A stretch of DNA of 27,207 bases from JBBRLG01 sp038231495 (GTDB lineage: Bacteria > Planctomycetota > Planctomycetia > Gemmatales > Gemmataceae): positions 1 to 27,207 of the forward strand of contig JBBRLG010000023.1 of NCBI GenBank assembly GCA_038231495.1, read 5' to 3'. The notes under the pieces were generated by a model, which was given only the letters and a program-made list of their open reading frames with translations, did not search any database and had not been told where the DNA came from. Made by a program: the position numbers and the translations under genes. Below are positions 1 through 7,477 of this stretch, piece by piece; the first letter of the stretch is position 1, and each line of letters begins with the position of its first letter.

Positions 1-41
1 CCGAAGCGCCAGCGAGGGCCGGTCCCTCGCTGGCGCTTCGG
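1..41. repeat. Perfect 18-bp inverted repeat (hairpin)
   Basis: The arms at 1-18 and 24-41 are exactly complementary around a 5-base loop. The repeat ends 33 bases before the start codon at 75. No T-tract follows, so if it is a terminator for a gene to the left it is not a textbook one. It resembles the other intergenic palindromes of the window in design but not in sequence. Confidence 0.85.
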
Positions 42-74
42 GCTTGTGTCATTCCATGCCACGGGGAGTATAAC

Positions 75-1331
75 ATGAAAACCCTACGACGCCTCGGCAT
101 GGGCATAGCCCTTGCGGTCGTGACCTTCGGCGTCCGCGCCGCCGACCCGTCCGAAATCCCGGCGACCGGCGCTACTGACCCCAACCTCGTCAGCTTCGAC
201 AAGTTGATGACGACCTTTATTGCCAAACACGAATTGCCGGGCGGCGCCCTTGCCGTGGCGAAGGACGGCCGCGTCGTTTACAGCCGCGGCTTTGGCTACG
301 CCGACCGCGACAAGAAAGACGCCGTGCGGCCCGAATCGCTGTTCCGCATCGCCAGCATTTCCAAGCCGATCACCGCAGCCGCGGTCTTGCAACTCGTCGA
401 ACGGAAAAAACTCAAGCTGGACGACAAAGTTTTCGACGTGTTGCAACTGGAGGAGCCGAAAGGCGTCCAGTTTGACGAGCGCTGGAGGAAGGTGACGATC
501 TTGCAGCTGCTGCACCACACCGGCGGCTGGGACCGCGGCAAGTCGTTCGACCCCATGTTTTACTCGCCGGAAATCGTCAAGGAGTTGAAGATCAAGACGC
601 CCGCCGACGCGCACGCCATCATCCGTTTCATGTTGCGGCAGCCGTTGGACTTCGACCCCGGCAAAGAGTATCAATACTCGAATTTCGGCTATTGCCTGCT
701 GGGCCGGGTCGTCGAGAAGGTCGGCGGCAAGCCGTACGAGGAGTACGTACAGAAGCAGGTGCTGGCCCCGTTGGGAATCGAAAAAATGCGCCTGGGCAAG
801 ACCTTGTTGACGGACCGTGCCGCGGGCGAGGTGCGGTATTACGTTCCCAAGGGCGACCGGCCGCGGGCGATCCTGGGGCCGGACGCGGGCAAGCCGGTGG
901 ACGAGCCGTACGGGGCGTGGAACCTGGAAGCGCTGGACGCGCACGGCGGCTGGCTCGCGTCGGCGGAGGACCTGGTGCGATTCGCGTCGGCGTTCGACCA
1001 CCCGAAGAAGTGCAAGATTCTGGGCGAAAAGAGTATCGAAATCCTGTTCGCGCGGCCGGAGGGCGCCCCTGGCAAAACCAAGGCAGGCAAGCCGGCCGAG
1101 ACGTATTACGCCTGCGGTTGGGAGGTCCGGCCGTTCAAGGACGGGACGAGGAACACCTGGCACAGCGGCTCGCTGCCGGGCACCTCGACGCTGCTGGTGC
1201 GCCGCAGCGACGGCCTGACCTGGGCCGTGCTGTTTAACTCGCGGCACACGCCCGACAAAAAGGAACCAGCGGACACCATCGACCCGCTGCTCCATGAAGC
1301 CGCCGACGCCGTGAAGAAATGGCCGAAGTGA
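75..1331 (+). CDS. Exported serine hydrolase, beta-lactamase family (class C / PBP-like)
   Basis: A 418-residue protein with an N-terminal signal peptide (basic start, hydrophobic core about residues 8-20, likely cleavage after the AxA-like RAA around residue 23). The three active-site motifs of the serine beta-lactamase/penicillin-binding fold are present in order: SISK at 94-97 (nucleophile S94, base K97), YSN at 201-203 and HSG at 363-365 in place of KTG. HxG with YxN is typical of the large esterase / D-aminopeptidase / class C-like family, so it probably hydrolyses an ester or peptide bond outside the cytoplasm. The substrate cannot be named and beta-lactam resistance should not be assumed. 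The ATG at 75 follows GGGGAG with a 6-base gap. It converges on the hydrolase at 1384-3891, with a shared hairpin between them. Confidence 0.93.
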   Translation: MKTLRRLGMGIALAVVTFGVRAADPSEIPATGATDPNLVSFDKLMTTFIAKHELPGGALAVAKDGRVVYSRGFGYADRDKKDAVRPESLFRIASISKPITAAAVLQLVERKKLKLDDKVFDVLQLEEPKGVQFDERWRKVTILQLLHHTGGWDRGKSFDPMFYSPEIVKELKIKTPADAHAIIRFMLRQPLDFDPGKEYQYSNFGYCLLGRVVEKVGGKPYEEYVQKQVLAPLGIEKMRLGKTLLTDRAAGEVRYYVPKGDRPRAILGPDAGKPVDEPYGAWNLEALDAHGGWLASAEDLVRFASAFDHPKKCKILGEKSIEILFARPEGAPGKTKAGKPAETYYACGWEVRPFKDGTRNTWHSGSLPGTSTLLVRRSDGLTWAVLFNSRHTPDKKEPADTIDPLLHEAADAVKKWPK

Positions 1332-1336
1332 ACTGG

Positions 1337-1382
1337 TTTGTCGCTTGCGGCTTTGCAATCGTGCAAAGCCGCAAGCGGCAAA
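1337..1382. terminator. Hairpin of palindrome family A between convergent genes
   Basis: The arms 1342-1357 and 1362-1377 are perfectly complementary over 16 bp. They extend outward through one T/G position to TTTG and CAAA, giving a 21-position stem with a 4-base loop. It fills almost the whole space between the stop at 1331 (+) and the stop at 1384 (-), so it probably works as a bidirectional terminator. Related copies lie at 6655-6702 and 9093-9132. Confidence 0.75.
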
Positions 1383-1383
1383 C

Positions 1384-3891
1384 TCATTCCTTCCACACAA
1401 ACTCCCCCTCAGTCACACTCCAGTCGTTGCCGAAAAACCCCGCCGCCCGCACGCCCTCGACGCCCTTCGTCAGCGTCTCGGTGCCGAGGACGATGCAGTC
1501 GGGATACGCGACGCCGGAGACGAAGTACGGCAGCCGGTCGGTCAGCCGCGAGCCTGGCAACCCCGAACCGCTGACCACGCCGACCGACGCCTTGTCGCTG
1601 CCCGGCCGCGGCCGTACGAACAGGCACGCCAGGTCGTCGCCGCTGATTTTCTTATCGCCAACCGTCACCTCGCCGCGCTTCACTTGCACGGGACTGTTGC
1701 CCAATAACGCTTCCCAGGCGGCGTTGCTTTCCGCGTGACCGTAGATGATCGCGTTGCGGTTCGGTTCTTGCTTCGGGTCGAAATTCACGTCCGCCATCAC
1801 GTCGATGGAACCGTTGCCGCGGTACCAAAAAGTCTCGGCGTCGTAACGCGCCTTGGCGAACGCCCAGGCGTTTTCCTCCTTCGTCCCCTTGGTGCCGTAG
1901 ACGAAGATCATGCGGTTCCGAAACGCCTCCTTGAACGGGCCGCCGCACTGCGGGTTCTTCGTGCCGGCGGCTGGTGCCGAACTGACCACCCACTTGTCGC
2001 CGTCGCCCCGGAGCCAGAGCCGGGCTGTTTTTTCCGGCCAGGGTACGTCGTCGATCTTCTGGCCGTCCAGTTCCAGTTGCAGGGTTTTGGCCGGTTTCAA
2101 CGCCGTGAGGTCGAGCGACAGCCGGGCGATATTTTTTGTCGTGCCGGCGAAACGGTGCTTGTCCGCGTCGCACTTCAGTGCCAAGGTACTCGGCTCGAAA
2201 GCCTTGATCTGGGCCTCAACGGTCGCCCAGTGACACACGGCTGACACCGACGGGCTGGCCGTCACGAAATGGACCGGCGGCAGGGTCGCCAGGTCCGGCC
2301 GTTTGTGGTCCAGGAGGAACTCGAACAACGGCGGCCAATCGACGCAGGCGTTGCCCCACCAGTGGCCGGCACCGGGCTGCTCGTGGTAGGCGAAATCGGG
2401 ATGGAACGCGCCAAGTTGCTTCCGCATTTCGCGCGCCTGACCCACCGACACGTTGTCGTCGGCGTCGCCGTGCAGGACGTAAACGCCCTGGTTGGCGTAG
2501 TTGTGTTCCAAGGCCAGCGTCTCGCTCGCCAGACCGCCGCGGTAGAGCAGCGCCTGCATTGGCGTGGGATTGTCCGGGCGTTTGGTGCCGCCGGCGTAAG
2601 TGGCGAAGCTGATCCAGCCGGCACTCGGCGCGATGGCGGCGAAGCGGTCGGGGAACGTGACGCCGACGTGCCAGGTGCCGTGGCCGCCCATCGAGTGGCC
2701 GGTCAGGTAGGTGCGCCGCGGGTCCGTTTTAAGCTCCTTGCGGGCATGGTCGAGGACTTCCAGCGCGTCGAGCCGGCCCCAGTCTTCCCAATCGAAACCG
2801 TAGGGTCGGCGGTTCGTCGGGGCCACGATGTGACCGCCTTCCTTGCGGCCGTAAGCGGCGGCCTGGCCCACGCCCTCGACGCCCGCCCCGTGCAGCGTCA
2901 GGAACAGCGCCGGCCCGTCCTTGAATTTCTCCTGGTTTTTGTCCGTGACCGGGAGGGCTGGTTGCACGGCGTAGTATTGCACGCTGCCGTCGATGTCGCT
3001 GAGAAACGTACGCTTGTGCAGTTGTTCCGCCGTCACCTGGTTGACGTTGAATTTCGCAACGTCCAGGGTTTCCCAGGCGTCACCCTTCTTGCTCAACAGT
3101 TTGAGTTCCACGGCCTTGTTTTCGATCTTGGCGGCGTGCGAAGCCAGTTGAAAAGCTACTTTACGGATGCTCAAAGGAGGTATCATCGGCAAAGTGTTGC
3201 CGGCACCGTCCGCGCCATTCACCGCGACTTGCAGCGTTGGGTGTTCGAGCGGCCTGGTGTCGGCGTTAATGACCACCACGGCGCCCCAGAGCTTGCCGCT
3301 CTCCCCCAGCACATAGTCGGGCAGCGTGAGATCGCTGGCATTCAACAGCCCCCGAGCGGCCGGCTTGACGAGTTTGGCGTGGACCTGGCCGCGGCCGGCG
3401 AGGAAGAGCAGATCGTTGGTCCCCTTGTGCAGCAGCACGGGCACGCGGACGATGCCGTTGGAATACGGGTCGCCGACGCGCGGCTCGCCGTTGACGTACA
3501 CCAGCGAATGACCGCTGGCTTCCAGGATGCAGACGCGCTCCGTGTCGCTGGCCACGTTCCAGTACAGGTAGCCGCCGCGCAGCGCGTCGTGCTGTAACGT
3601 GCCGTCCTTCGCCGTTGCCGTTTCCCAGGTTTGCTTCGCACCACCAGCCGGTGCTTGCACGGTGTCGCCCGCTTTCGGCACCGCCCAACGGCCCGCGACG
3701 ATCTCCGCCTCGACCGCGTCGAGGTGCAAGGGCGACCGGCCCGACCGGCCCACCGGCTTGAGGACGAGGCATTGTTTCAGAACGATGTCCTTGTCCGCCG
3801 GTTCGTCGGCACACGCGGCAACCGGCGTTAACAGGAGCGGTACGACCAGCAGACAGGAACAAAGGTCGCGCGGCCGTAGGTACTGGCTCAT
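1384..3891 (-). CDS. Large secreted alpha/beta hydrolase (prolyl-oligopeptidase / PHB-depolymerase-like esterase)
   Basis: An 835-residue protein with an N-terminal export signal. The sequence VAAC at 24-27 could be a lipobox, so it may be a lipoprotein, though signal peptidase I cleavage nearby is also possible. The first ~300 residues look like beta-rich accessory domains. The catalytic domain starts near 325 (FLTLHGAG, oxyanion-loop type). The nucleophile elbow is GHSMGG with S400, the likely acid lies in HGDADDN (D476, D478 or D479), and the His is H510 in GAGHWWGN. This order fits prolyl-oligopeptidase/esterase family hydrolases. The remaining ~300 residues form a C-terminal extension of unknown role. 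The ATG at 3891 has AAGGAAA upstream on the minus strand. The substrate is unknown; a polymer or ester degraded outside the cell is an inference. Divergent from the sigma factor at 4021. Confidence 0.88.
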   Translation of the reverse strand: MSQYLRPRDLCSCLLVVPLLLTPVAACADEPADKDIVLKQCLVLKPVGRSGRSPLHLDAVEAEIVAGRWAVPKAGDTVQAPAGGAKQTWETATAKDGTLQHDALRGGYLYWNVASDTERVCILEASGHSLVYVNGEPRVGDPYSNGIVRVPVLLHKGTNDLLFLAGRGQVHAKLVKPAARGLLNASDLTLPDYVLGESGKLWGAVVVINADTRPLEHPTLQVAVNGADGAGNTLPMIPPLSIRKVAFQLASHAAKIENKAVELKLLSKKGDAWETLDVAKFNVNQVTAEQLHKRTFLSDIDGSVQYYAVQPALPVTDKNQEKFKDGPALFLTLHGAGVEGVGQAAAYGRKEGGHIVAPTNRRPYGFDWEDWGRLDALEVLDHARKELKTDPRRTYLTGHSMGGHGTWHVGVTFPDRFAAIAPSAGWISFATYAGGTKRPDNPTPMQALLYRGGLASETLALEHNYANQGVYVLHGDADDNVSVGQAREMRKQLGAFHPDFAYHEQPGAGHWWGNACVDWPPLFEFLLDHKRPDLATLPPVHFVTASPSVSAVCHWATVEAQIKAFEPSTLALKCDADKHRFAGTTKNIARLSLDLTALKPAKTLQLELDGQKIDDVPWPEKTARLWLRGDGDKWVVSSAPAAGTKNPQCGGPFKEAFRNRMIFVYGTKGTKEENAWAFAKARYDAETFWYRGNGSIDVMADVNFDPKQEPNRNAIIYGHAESNAAWEALLGNSPVQVKRGEVTVGDKKISGDDLACLFVRPRPGSDKASVGVVSGSGLPGSRLTDRLPYFVSGVAYPDCIVLGTETLTKGVEGVRAAGFFGNDWSVTEGEFVWKE

Positions 3892-4020
3892 GATGATTTC
3901 CTTTTTTCCAACGACGAATAGGGGGATGATACCAGTGCGAAGGGGTTGCGTCGATTTTTATCTTTTGTAGACAAATGCGGGCCGCGTTCGGCTCTCCATC
4001 CGTGAGTGAGGTAACGATTG

Positions 4021-4581
4021 ATGCCGAAGCCGGGGAGCGACCCGCTGATCGCGGGACTGGTCGAAGGGCGCGAGGACGCGTTCGCCGCGCTCTTCGACCG
4101 CTTCGGCCCGTCGCTGCTGCGCGTCGCTTACACCCTGCTCTCCTCACGCCACGACGCCGAAGACGTGGTGCAAGAAGTATTCGTCGGCGTCGTCCGCGTC
4201 CGGCAAACGCTGGCAAACGTCGAGAACCTGCGCGCCTACCTGTTCGCGTCGCTCCGCCGGGCGGCGCTGAAACGGGCCGTCCGCCGCAAGGCGGAACGCG
4301 CGCTGCCGCTTGTGGACCAGGCCGCCCCCACACCCGACGACATCGGCACGGAGCGCTCACTCCAGCTGGAACGGGCCTTGCGCGTCCTGCCCGCGGAGCA
4401 GCGCGAACTGATCGCCCTCAAGGTGGACGGCGGCCTGACCTTCGCCGCGATTGCAGGCTTACTCGGCATCAGCGCCAATACGGCCGCAAGCCGTTATCGC
4501 TACGCCCTCGACATACTCCGCGCCGCCCTCCAGGAGTCGAGCCATGAACCCGACCGAACCGACCGACGATCTCGAAAGTGA
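4021..4581 (+). CDS. ECF-type RNA polymerase sigma factor
   Basis: A 186-residue protein with the two-domain ECF layout. Region 2 is at about 17-85, with the core-binding segment around residues 45-59 (DAEDVVQEVF). Region 4 is at about 115-170, with a helix-turn-helix at 139-163 (LTFAAIAGLLGIS and ASRYRYAL). A short acidic linker joins them. The ATG at 4021 is preferred because GTGAGG at 4006-4011 sits 9 bases upstream; a TTG one codon earlier is possible. The last 38 bases overlap the next gene, which points to translational coupling. It should direct transcription of a small regulon, perhaps including its own operon. The following membrane gene is the natural candidate for its anti-sigma partner, although no zinc-binding anti-sigma motif is visible there. 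Confidence 0.95.
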   Translation: MPKPGSDPLIAGLVEGREDAFAALFDRFGPSLLRVAYTLLSSRHDAEDVVQEVFVGVVRVRQTLANVENLRAYLFASLRRAALKRAVRRKAERALPLVDQAAPTPDDIGTERSLQLERALRVLPAEQRELIALKVDGGLTFAAIAGLLGISANTAASRYRYALDILRAALQESSHEPDRTDRRSRK

Positions 4582-4951
4582 GTTGGGCACCCGACCGCTG
4601 CCCGACACGAGTGGTCCCTATCGGCAGCGCGTGTTGACGGCGATGCGCGCGGAGTTGGCGCGACCGACCGTTCCTGATATTTGGCGATTCGCGGGCCTAG
4701 CTGCGGCGGCGGTGCTGCTGGCAATCAACTTTTCGATGAGCGTGGCGAATGACGCCGACTTCCGCCTCGCGGAAAGGCCTGCTCCCGCGGCGTTGACCGC
4801 GACGGTGCAGGAGTTACGCGCCCTGTCGCCGGACCTGTCCGAAGACGAAGCGTTTCGGCACGCGCTGCTCCTGCACGCCGGCGCGGGCGCGGCACCGGTC
4901 CCCGAACTGCATGCGTTCCCGACACGAATTCTTCTCAATAAGGAGCAATAG
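4544..4951 (+). CDS. Small single-pass membrane protein, putative anti-sigma-like partner
   Basis: A 135-residue protein whose start lies inside the 3' end of the sigma-factor gene. The ATG at 4544 has a good AGGAG at 4532-4536 seven bases upstream, which decides it over an upstream in-frame start. The N-terminus is acidic (residues 1-20) and then basic. One hydrophobic helix lies at about 48-65 and an Ala-rich soluble tail follows at about 70-135. This matches the position and topology of anti-sigma factors in ECF operons (cytoplasmic sigma-binding head, one helix, outer domain). I see no HxxxCxxC motif, so the role is inferred from context only. The next gene starts 2 bases after its stop. 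Confidence 0.85.
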   Translation: MNPTEPTDDLESELGTRPLPDTSGPYRQRVLTAMRAELARPTVPDIWRFAGLAAAAVLLAINFSMSVANDADFRLAERPAPAALTATVQELRALSPDLSEDEAFRHALLLHAGAGAAPVPELHAFPTRILLNKEQ

Positions 4952-4953
4952 CG

Positions 4954-6645
4954 ATGGGCTTTGTACTCATCTGGCTTGAAACCTTGGCCGCCGCGCTGCT
5001 GTTCGAGGCGACCGTGGCCGCGGTTTCGGCCCGGCGGGCACCGCGCTGGGGGTGGCGCGTCCCGCCCGTCACCGTCGCGTTCCTGATGCTAGTCGTCGCG
5101 GCTTTCACGTCCGCAATTGCCTGGATGATTTACGCCTACGGCTTCGCGTTCGGCCAGGGAGGTACGATCGTTGGACCCGTCGATGCCGCGGTCTGGAAGG
5201 CGACCACCGAACGGGCCGTGCCGGCGTCGTCGGTGTTCTTCCTGGTCGCGTGGACGAGCGGTTTTGGCATCGGGACCGGGTGGATCTGGTGGCACGGCCT
5301 GCGCCGGCGCGGCGAGCCGCGGGTGCCGGCCGCGGCAACGTGGCCGCGCGGCCGGCTGGCGACGGCCTGGGTCGTCGCGGTGCTGCTGGCCGGCATTACG
5401 TTTTCTATTCTCGACCAGGCGGCCAAGGTGCAACTCGCCTCGGTGCGCCAGGACGCCGGCGCTATCGCCCTGAACCACGCCCCGCCGCGCATTCCGGACC
5501 GGGAGAACGCGGCCCACGTCTACCGCCGGGCGTTTGAAATCCTGAAGCCGCTGGAACAGGTGCCCGAACCGTTGCAAGAAAAGACCGCCGCCTGGCGCAA
5601 TTATGACAAGTCGAAATTCGACCCCAAGGACAAGGACTTGCGCGGCTATCTGCGGGCGCGCGAGCCGGGGTTGGTCCTGGTGCGCAAGGGCGCGGCGATG
5701 CCCGGCTGCTCCTTCGACTACAACTACCTCGACCCTCTTAAATTGCTGCTTCCGGAACTCCAATATCTGCGCGACGCGGCCCGCGACCTGGCCCTCGACG
5801 CACTGGTGAAAGCGACCGACGGCGACACCGAAGGGGCGCTGGCTGACGTGGCGGCACTTTACGGCATTGCAGGCCACTTCACCGACCCCCTTCTCATAAC
5901 TCTGTTGATGGCGGTGGCCGTCGAAAAGACGGCCGACCGTGCTCTGGAGGACGTGTTGGCGCTGACAGCGCCGCTCCCCGGCGAATTGGCACCGCTGCCG
6001 CCGGAATCGACCACGTCGTATCAAATGCGGTTGCATCGCAGCCTGGAGATGGAAGAGGCCTTCGGCCTGACCGCGTTCGGGTGCCTCGGCAACGGTGACA
6101 CGCGATGGCTCGTCGATTTCAAGGTGATCGGCGATGAATCGTTTATGGTGGACAACATCCTGATTCCCTTCTACCGGGTGTTCCTCCTTTCGGACGACCT
6201 CGCGGGCTACCGCGGCATGATGAAGGTCTATCAAGACGTGACCAAGTATCCCTATTACGAGGCGCCGCCGCAGTGGTGGCACCAGGAGGCCAAGGAGTTG
6301 ATGTCCCGCGGCGGGGTCCTGACACGGCTCCTCATTCCCGCAACCAATCGGAGCCGGCGGGCGGCGGCGGAGGGCGACACGGCCCGGCGGCTGGCGCAGG
6401 TTGCCGTCGCGCTGACCTACTATCGCGCGGCAAAGGGCACTTATCCGCAAAACCTCGACGCCCTGGTGCCGGGGTATTTGCCGCAGGTGCCGCTCGACCC
6501 GTTCGACGGCAAGCCGTTACGCTATAAGCCCGACGGCAAGGGGGTAATGGTTTACAGCTCCGGTCCCGGCGTGGCCGAACAAACCCAAAGGCAGCCTATA
6601 ACGGACAATATGGAGGGGCAAATGGTGTTTCGATTGAAACCGTGA
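4954..6645 (+). CDS. Polytopic membrane protein of unknown function, third gene of the ECF operon
   Basis: A 563-residue protein. Hydrophobic segments lie at about 4-24, 38-64, 90-114 and 135-153, followed by a large soluble region of about 400 residues, probably extracytoplasmic or cytosolic depending on helix count. The last ~100 residues have a type II secretion pseudopilin-like pattern: a helix with YYRAAKGTYPQNLDAL followed by PLDPFDGKPLRY and YSSGPG. The same arrangement recurs in many planctomycete proteins of unknown function. The ATG at 4954 follows AAGGAG at 4940-4945 by 8 bases. Co-transcription with the sigma factor and small membrane protein is very likely. I do not recognise a specific function; an envelope signal sensor or output is one possibility. 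Confidence 0.85.
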   Translation: MGFVLIWLETLAAALLFEATVAAVSARRAPRWGWRVPPVTVAFLMLVVAAFTSAIAWMIYAYGFAFGQGGTIVGPVDAAVWKATTERAVPASSVFFLVAWTSGFGIGTGWIWWHGLRRRGEPRVPAAATWPRGRLATAWVVAVLLAGITFSILDQAAKVQLASVRQDAGAIALNHAPPRIPDRENAAHVYRRAFEILKPLEQVPEPLQEKTAAWRNYDKSKFDPKDKDLRGYLRAREPGLVLVRKGAAMPGCSFDYNYLDPLKLLLPELQYLRDAARDLALDALVKATDGDTEGALADVAALYGIAGHFTDPLLITLLMAVAVEKTADRALEDVLALTAPLPGELAPLPPESTTSYQMRLHRSLEMEEAFGLTAFGCLGNGDTRWLVDFKVIGDESFMVDNILIPFYRVFLLSDDLAGYRGMMKVYQDVTKYPYYEAPPQWWHQEAKELMSRGGVLTRLLIPATNRSRRAAAEGDTARRLAQVAVALTYYRAAKGTYPQNLDALVPGYLPQVPLDPFDGKPLRYKPDGKGVMVYSSGPGVAEQTQRQPITDNMEGQMVFRLKP

Positions 6646-6654
6646 ACCCCGCGT

Positions 6655-6702
6655 TTGCCGCTTGCGGCTTTGCGGGACATTCCGCAACGCCGCAAGCGGC
6701 AA
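6655..6702. repeat. Palindrome family A, copy 2
   Basis: The arms at 6655-6675 and 6682-6702 pair at 20 of 21 positions around a 6-base loop. The core GCCGCTTGCGGCTTTGC is shared with 1342-1357 and 9093-9110. It begins 9 bases after the stop at 6645, the position of a transcription terminator, but no T-run follows. Confidence 0.8.
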
Positions 6703-6789
6703 TACCTCGATTCCGCCTGGAAAATCGTTTCAAACCCCGGTATCCTGACCTCATGGATGTTGCTCCCCCGGTCAATGAGGTCCCCCGTC

Positions 6790-7347
6790 ATGGCGATGAG
6801 CCTGCCGGTCGTCAATCTTTCCACGGCCACTTTTGAATGCATTTTCGGTCGCGGCTGCGACGGCATCTGTTGCCAGAACGGCCGCCCCGGCATTTATCCC
6901 GACGAGGAAAAACGGATCACCAAGCACCTGCACAAGTTCCTCCCCCAACTGCGCCCCGAAGCGCAGAAACTCGTTCGCAAAGAAGGCTACCTGAGCAACC
7001 GCAAAAAGGGCGGCTTGCCGATGCTGCGCGTCTCGCAGGGGTGGTGCGTCTTCTTCAACCAGGGCTGCGTGCTGCACAAGGTCGGTGCGGAGGAGGGTGA
7101 CAAGTACCGCTACAAGCCGGCCCCGTGCGCGCTGTTCCCCCTGGCCCGCAATGACAAGGGTGACTGGTTCGTCCGCCAACACGGCGTGGAGGGTGAGGGG
7201 TGGGACCTGTTTTGCCTGAACCCGGCGAGTAGCCCACTGCCGGCGTCCGAGTCGCTCCGGGACGAAGTCTCGCTGGCGGCACGTTACCCGGCTAAGGACG
7301 TGGTGACCGAACCCGCTGTCGGAGCCGCGACCGCAAGGGAGCGGTGA
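6790..7347 (+). CDS. Cys-rich YkgJ/DUF3109-like putative metal-binding protein
   Basis: A 185-residue protein with eight cysteines: C17, C23, C27, C28, C86, C93, C113 and C142. The clusters CxxxxxCxxxCC, WCxFFNQGC and YKPAPCALFP follow the pattern of the zinc/iron-chelating YkgJ and DUF3109 families. The exact metal and role are not established. The ATG at 6790 is preferred because GAGG at 6777-6780 lies 9 bases upstream; in-frame ATGs at 6775 and 6796 are alternatives. The final eight codons and the stop lie inside the left arm of a palindromic repeat, so its C-terminal GAATARER tail is repeat-derived. It converges on the trypsin-fold gene at 7478-8740. Confidence 0.85.
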   Translation: MAMSLPVVNLSTATFECIFGRGCDGICCQNGRPGIYPDEEKRITKHLHKFLPQLRPEAQKLVRKEGYLSNRKKGGLPMLRVSQGWCVFFNQGCVLHKVGAEEGDKYRYKPAPCALFPLARNDKGDWFVRQHGVEGEGWDLFCLNPASSPLPASESLRDEVSLAARYPAKDVVTEPAVGAATARER

Positions 7348-7375
7348 AACCCCCGCTCCCTTACGGTCGCGGCTC
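7322..7375. repeat. Palindrome family B, copy 1 (overlaps a stop codon)
   Basis: The arms at 7322-7344 and 7353-7375 pair at 22 of 23 positions around an 8-base loop. The core GCGACCGCAAGGGAGC recurs at 25473-25488. The left arm and loop contain the last codons and TGA of the upstream gene. It lies between convergent genes and may terminate both. Confidence 0.85.
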
Positions 7376-7477
7376 TGCATTGCGTTTCATTCTTTCCAAA
7401 CGCTCAAAAAAAAGCCTGGAAGGACGGCGGAGAACGGAAACCGCCCCTCCAGGACACGGGAGACGCCTCGCAATTCA

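Noticed and set aside
69..74. TATAAC just before the first start codon, read as a -10 box
   Set aside because: It touches the ATG and overlaps the spacer after the GGGGAG ribosome binding site, leaving no room for a transcript start.
84..1400. Long minus-strand open frame opposite the beta-lactamase-family gene
   Set aside because: A high-GC antisense shadow with no motifs, whereas the plus-strand protein has all three active-site motifs in order.
2269..3597. Long plus-strand open frame opposite the alpha/beta hydrolase
   Set aside because: Antisense shadow. The minus-strand product has a signal peptide and the GHSMGG catalytic elbow.
5089..6450. Long minus-strand open frame opposite the ECF operon membrane gene
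   Set aside because: The composition (Arg, Gln, Val, His rich) is that of a GC-rich antisense frame and it has no ribosome binding site or motif.
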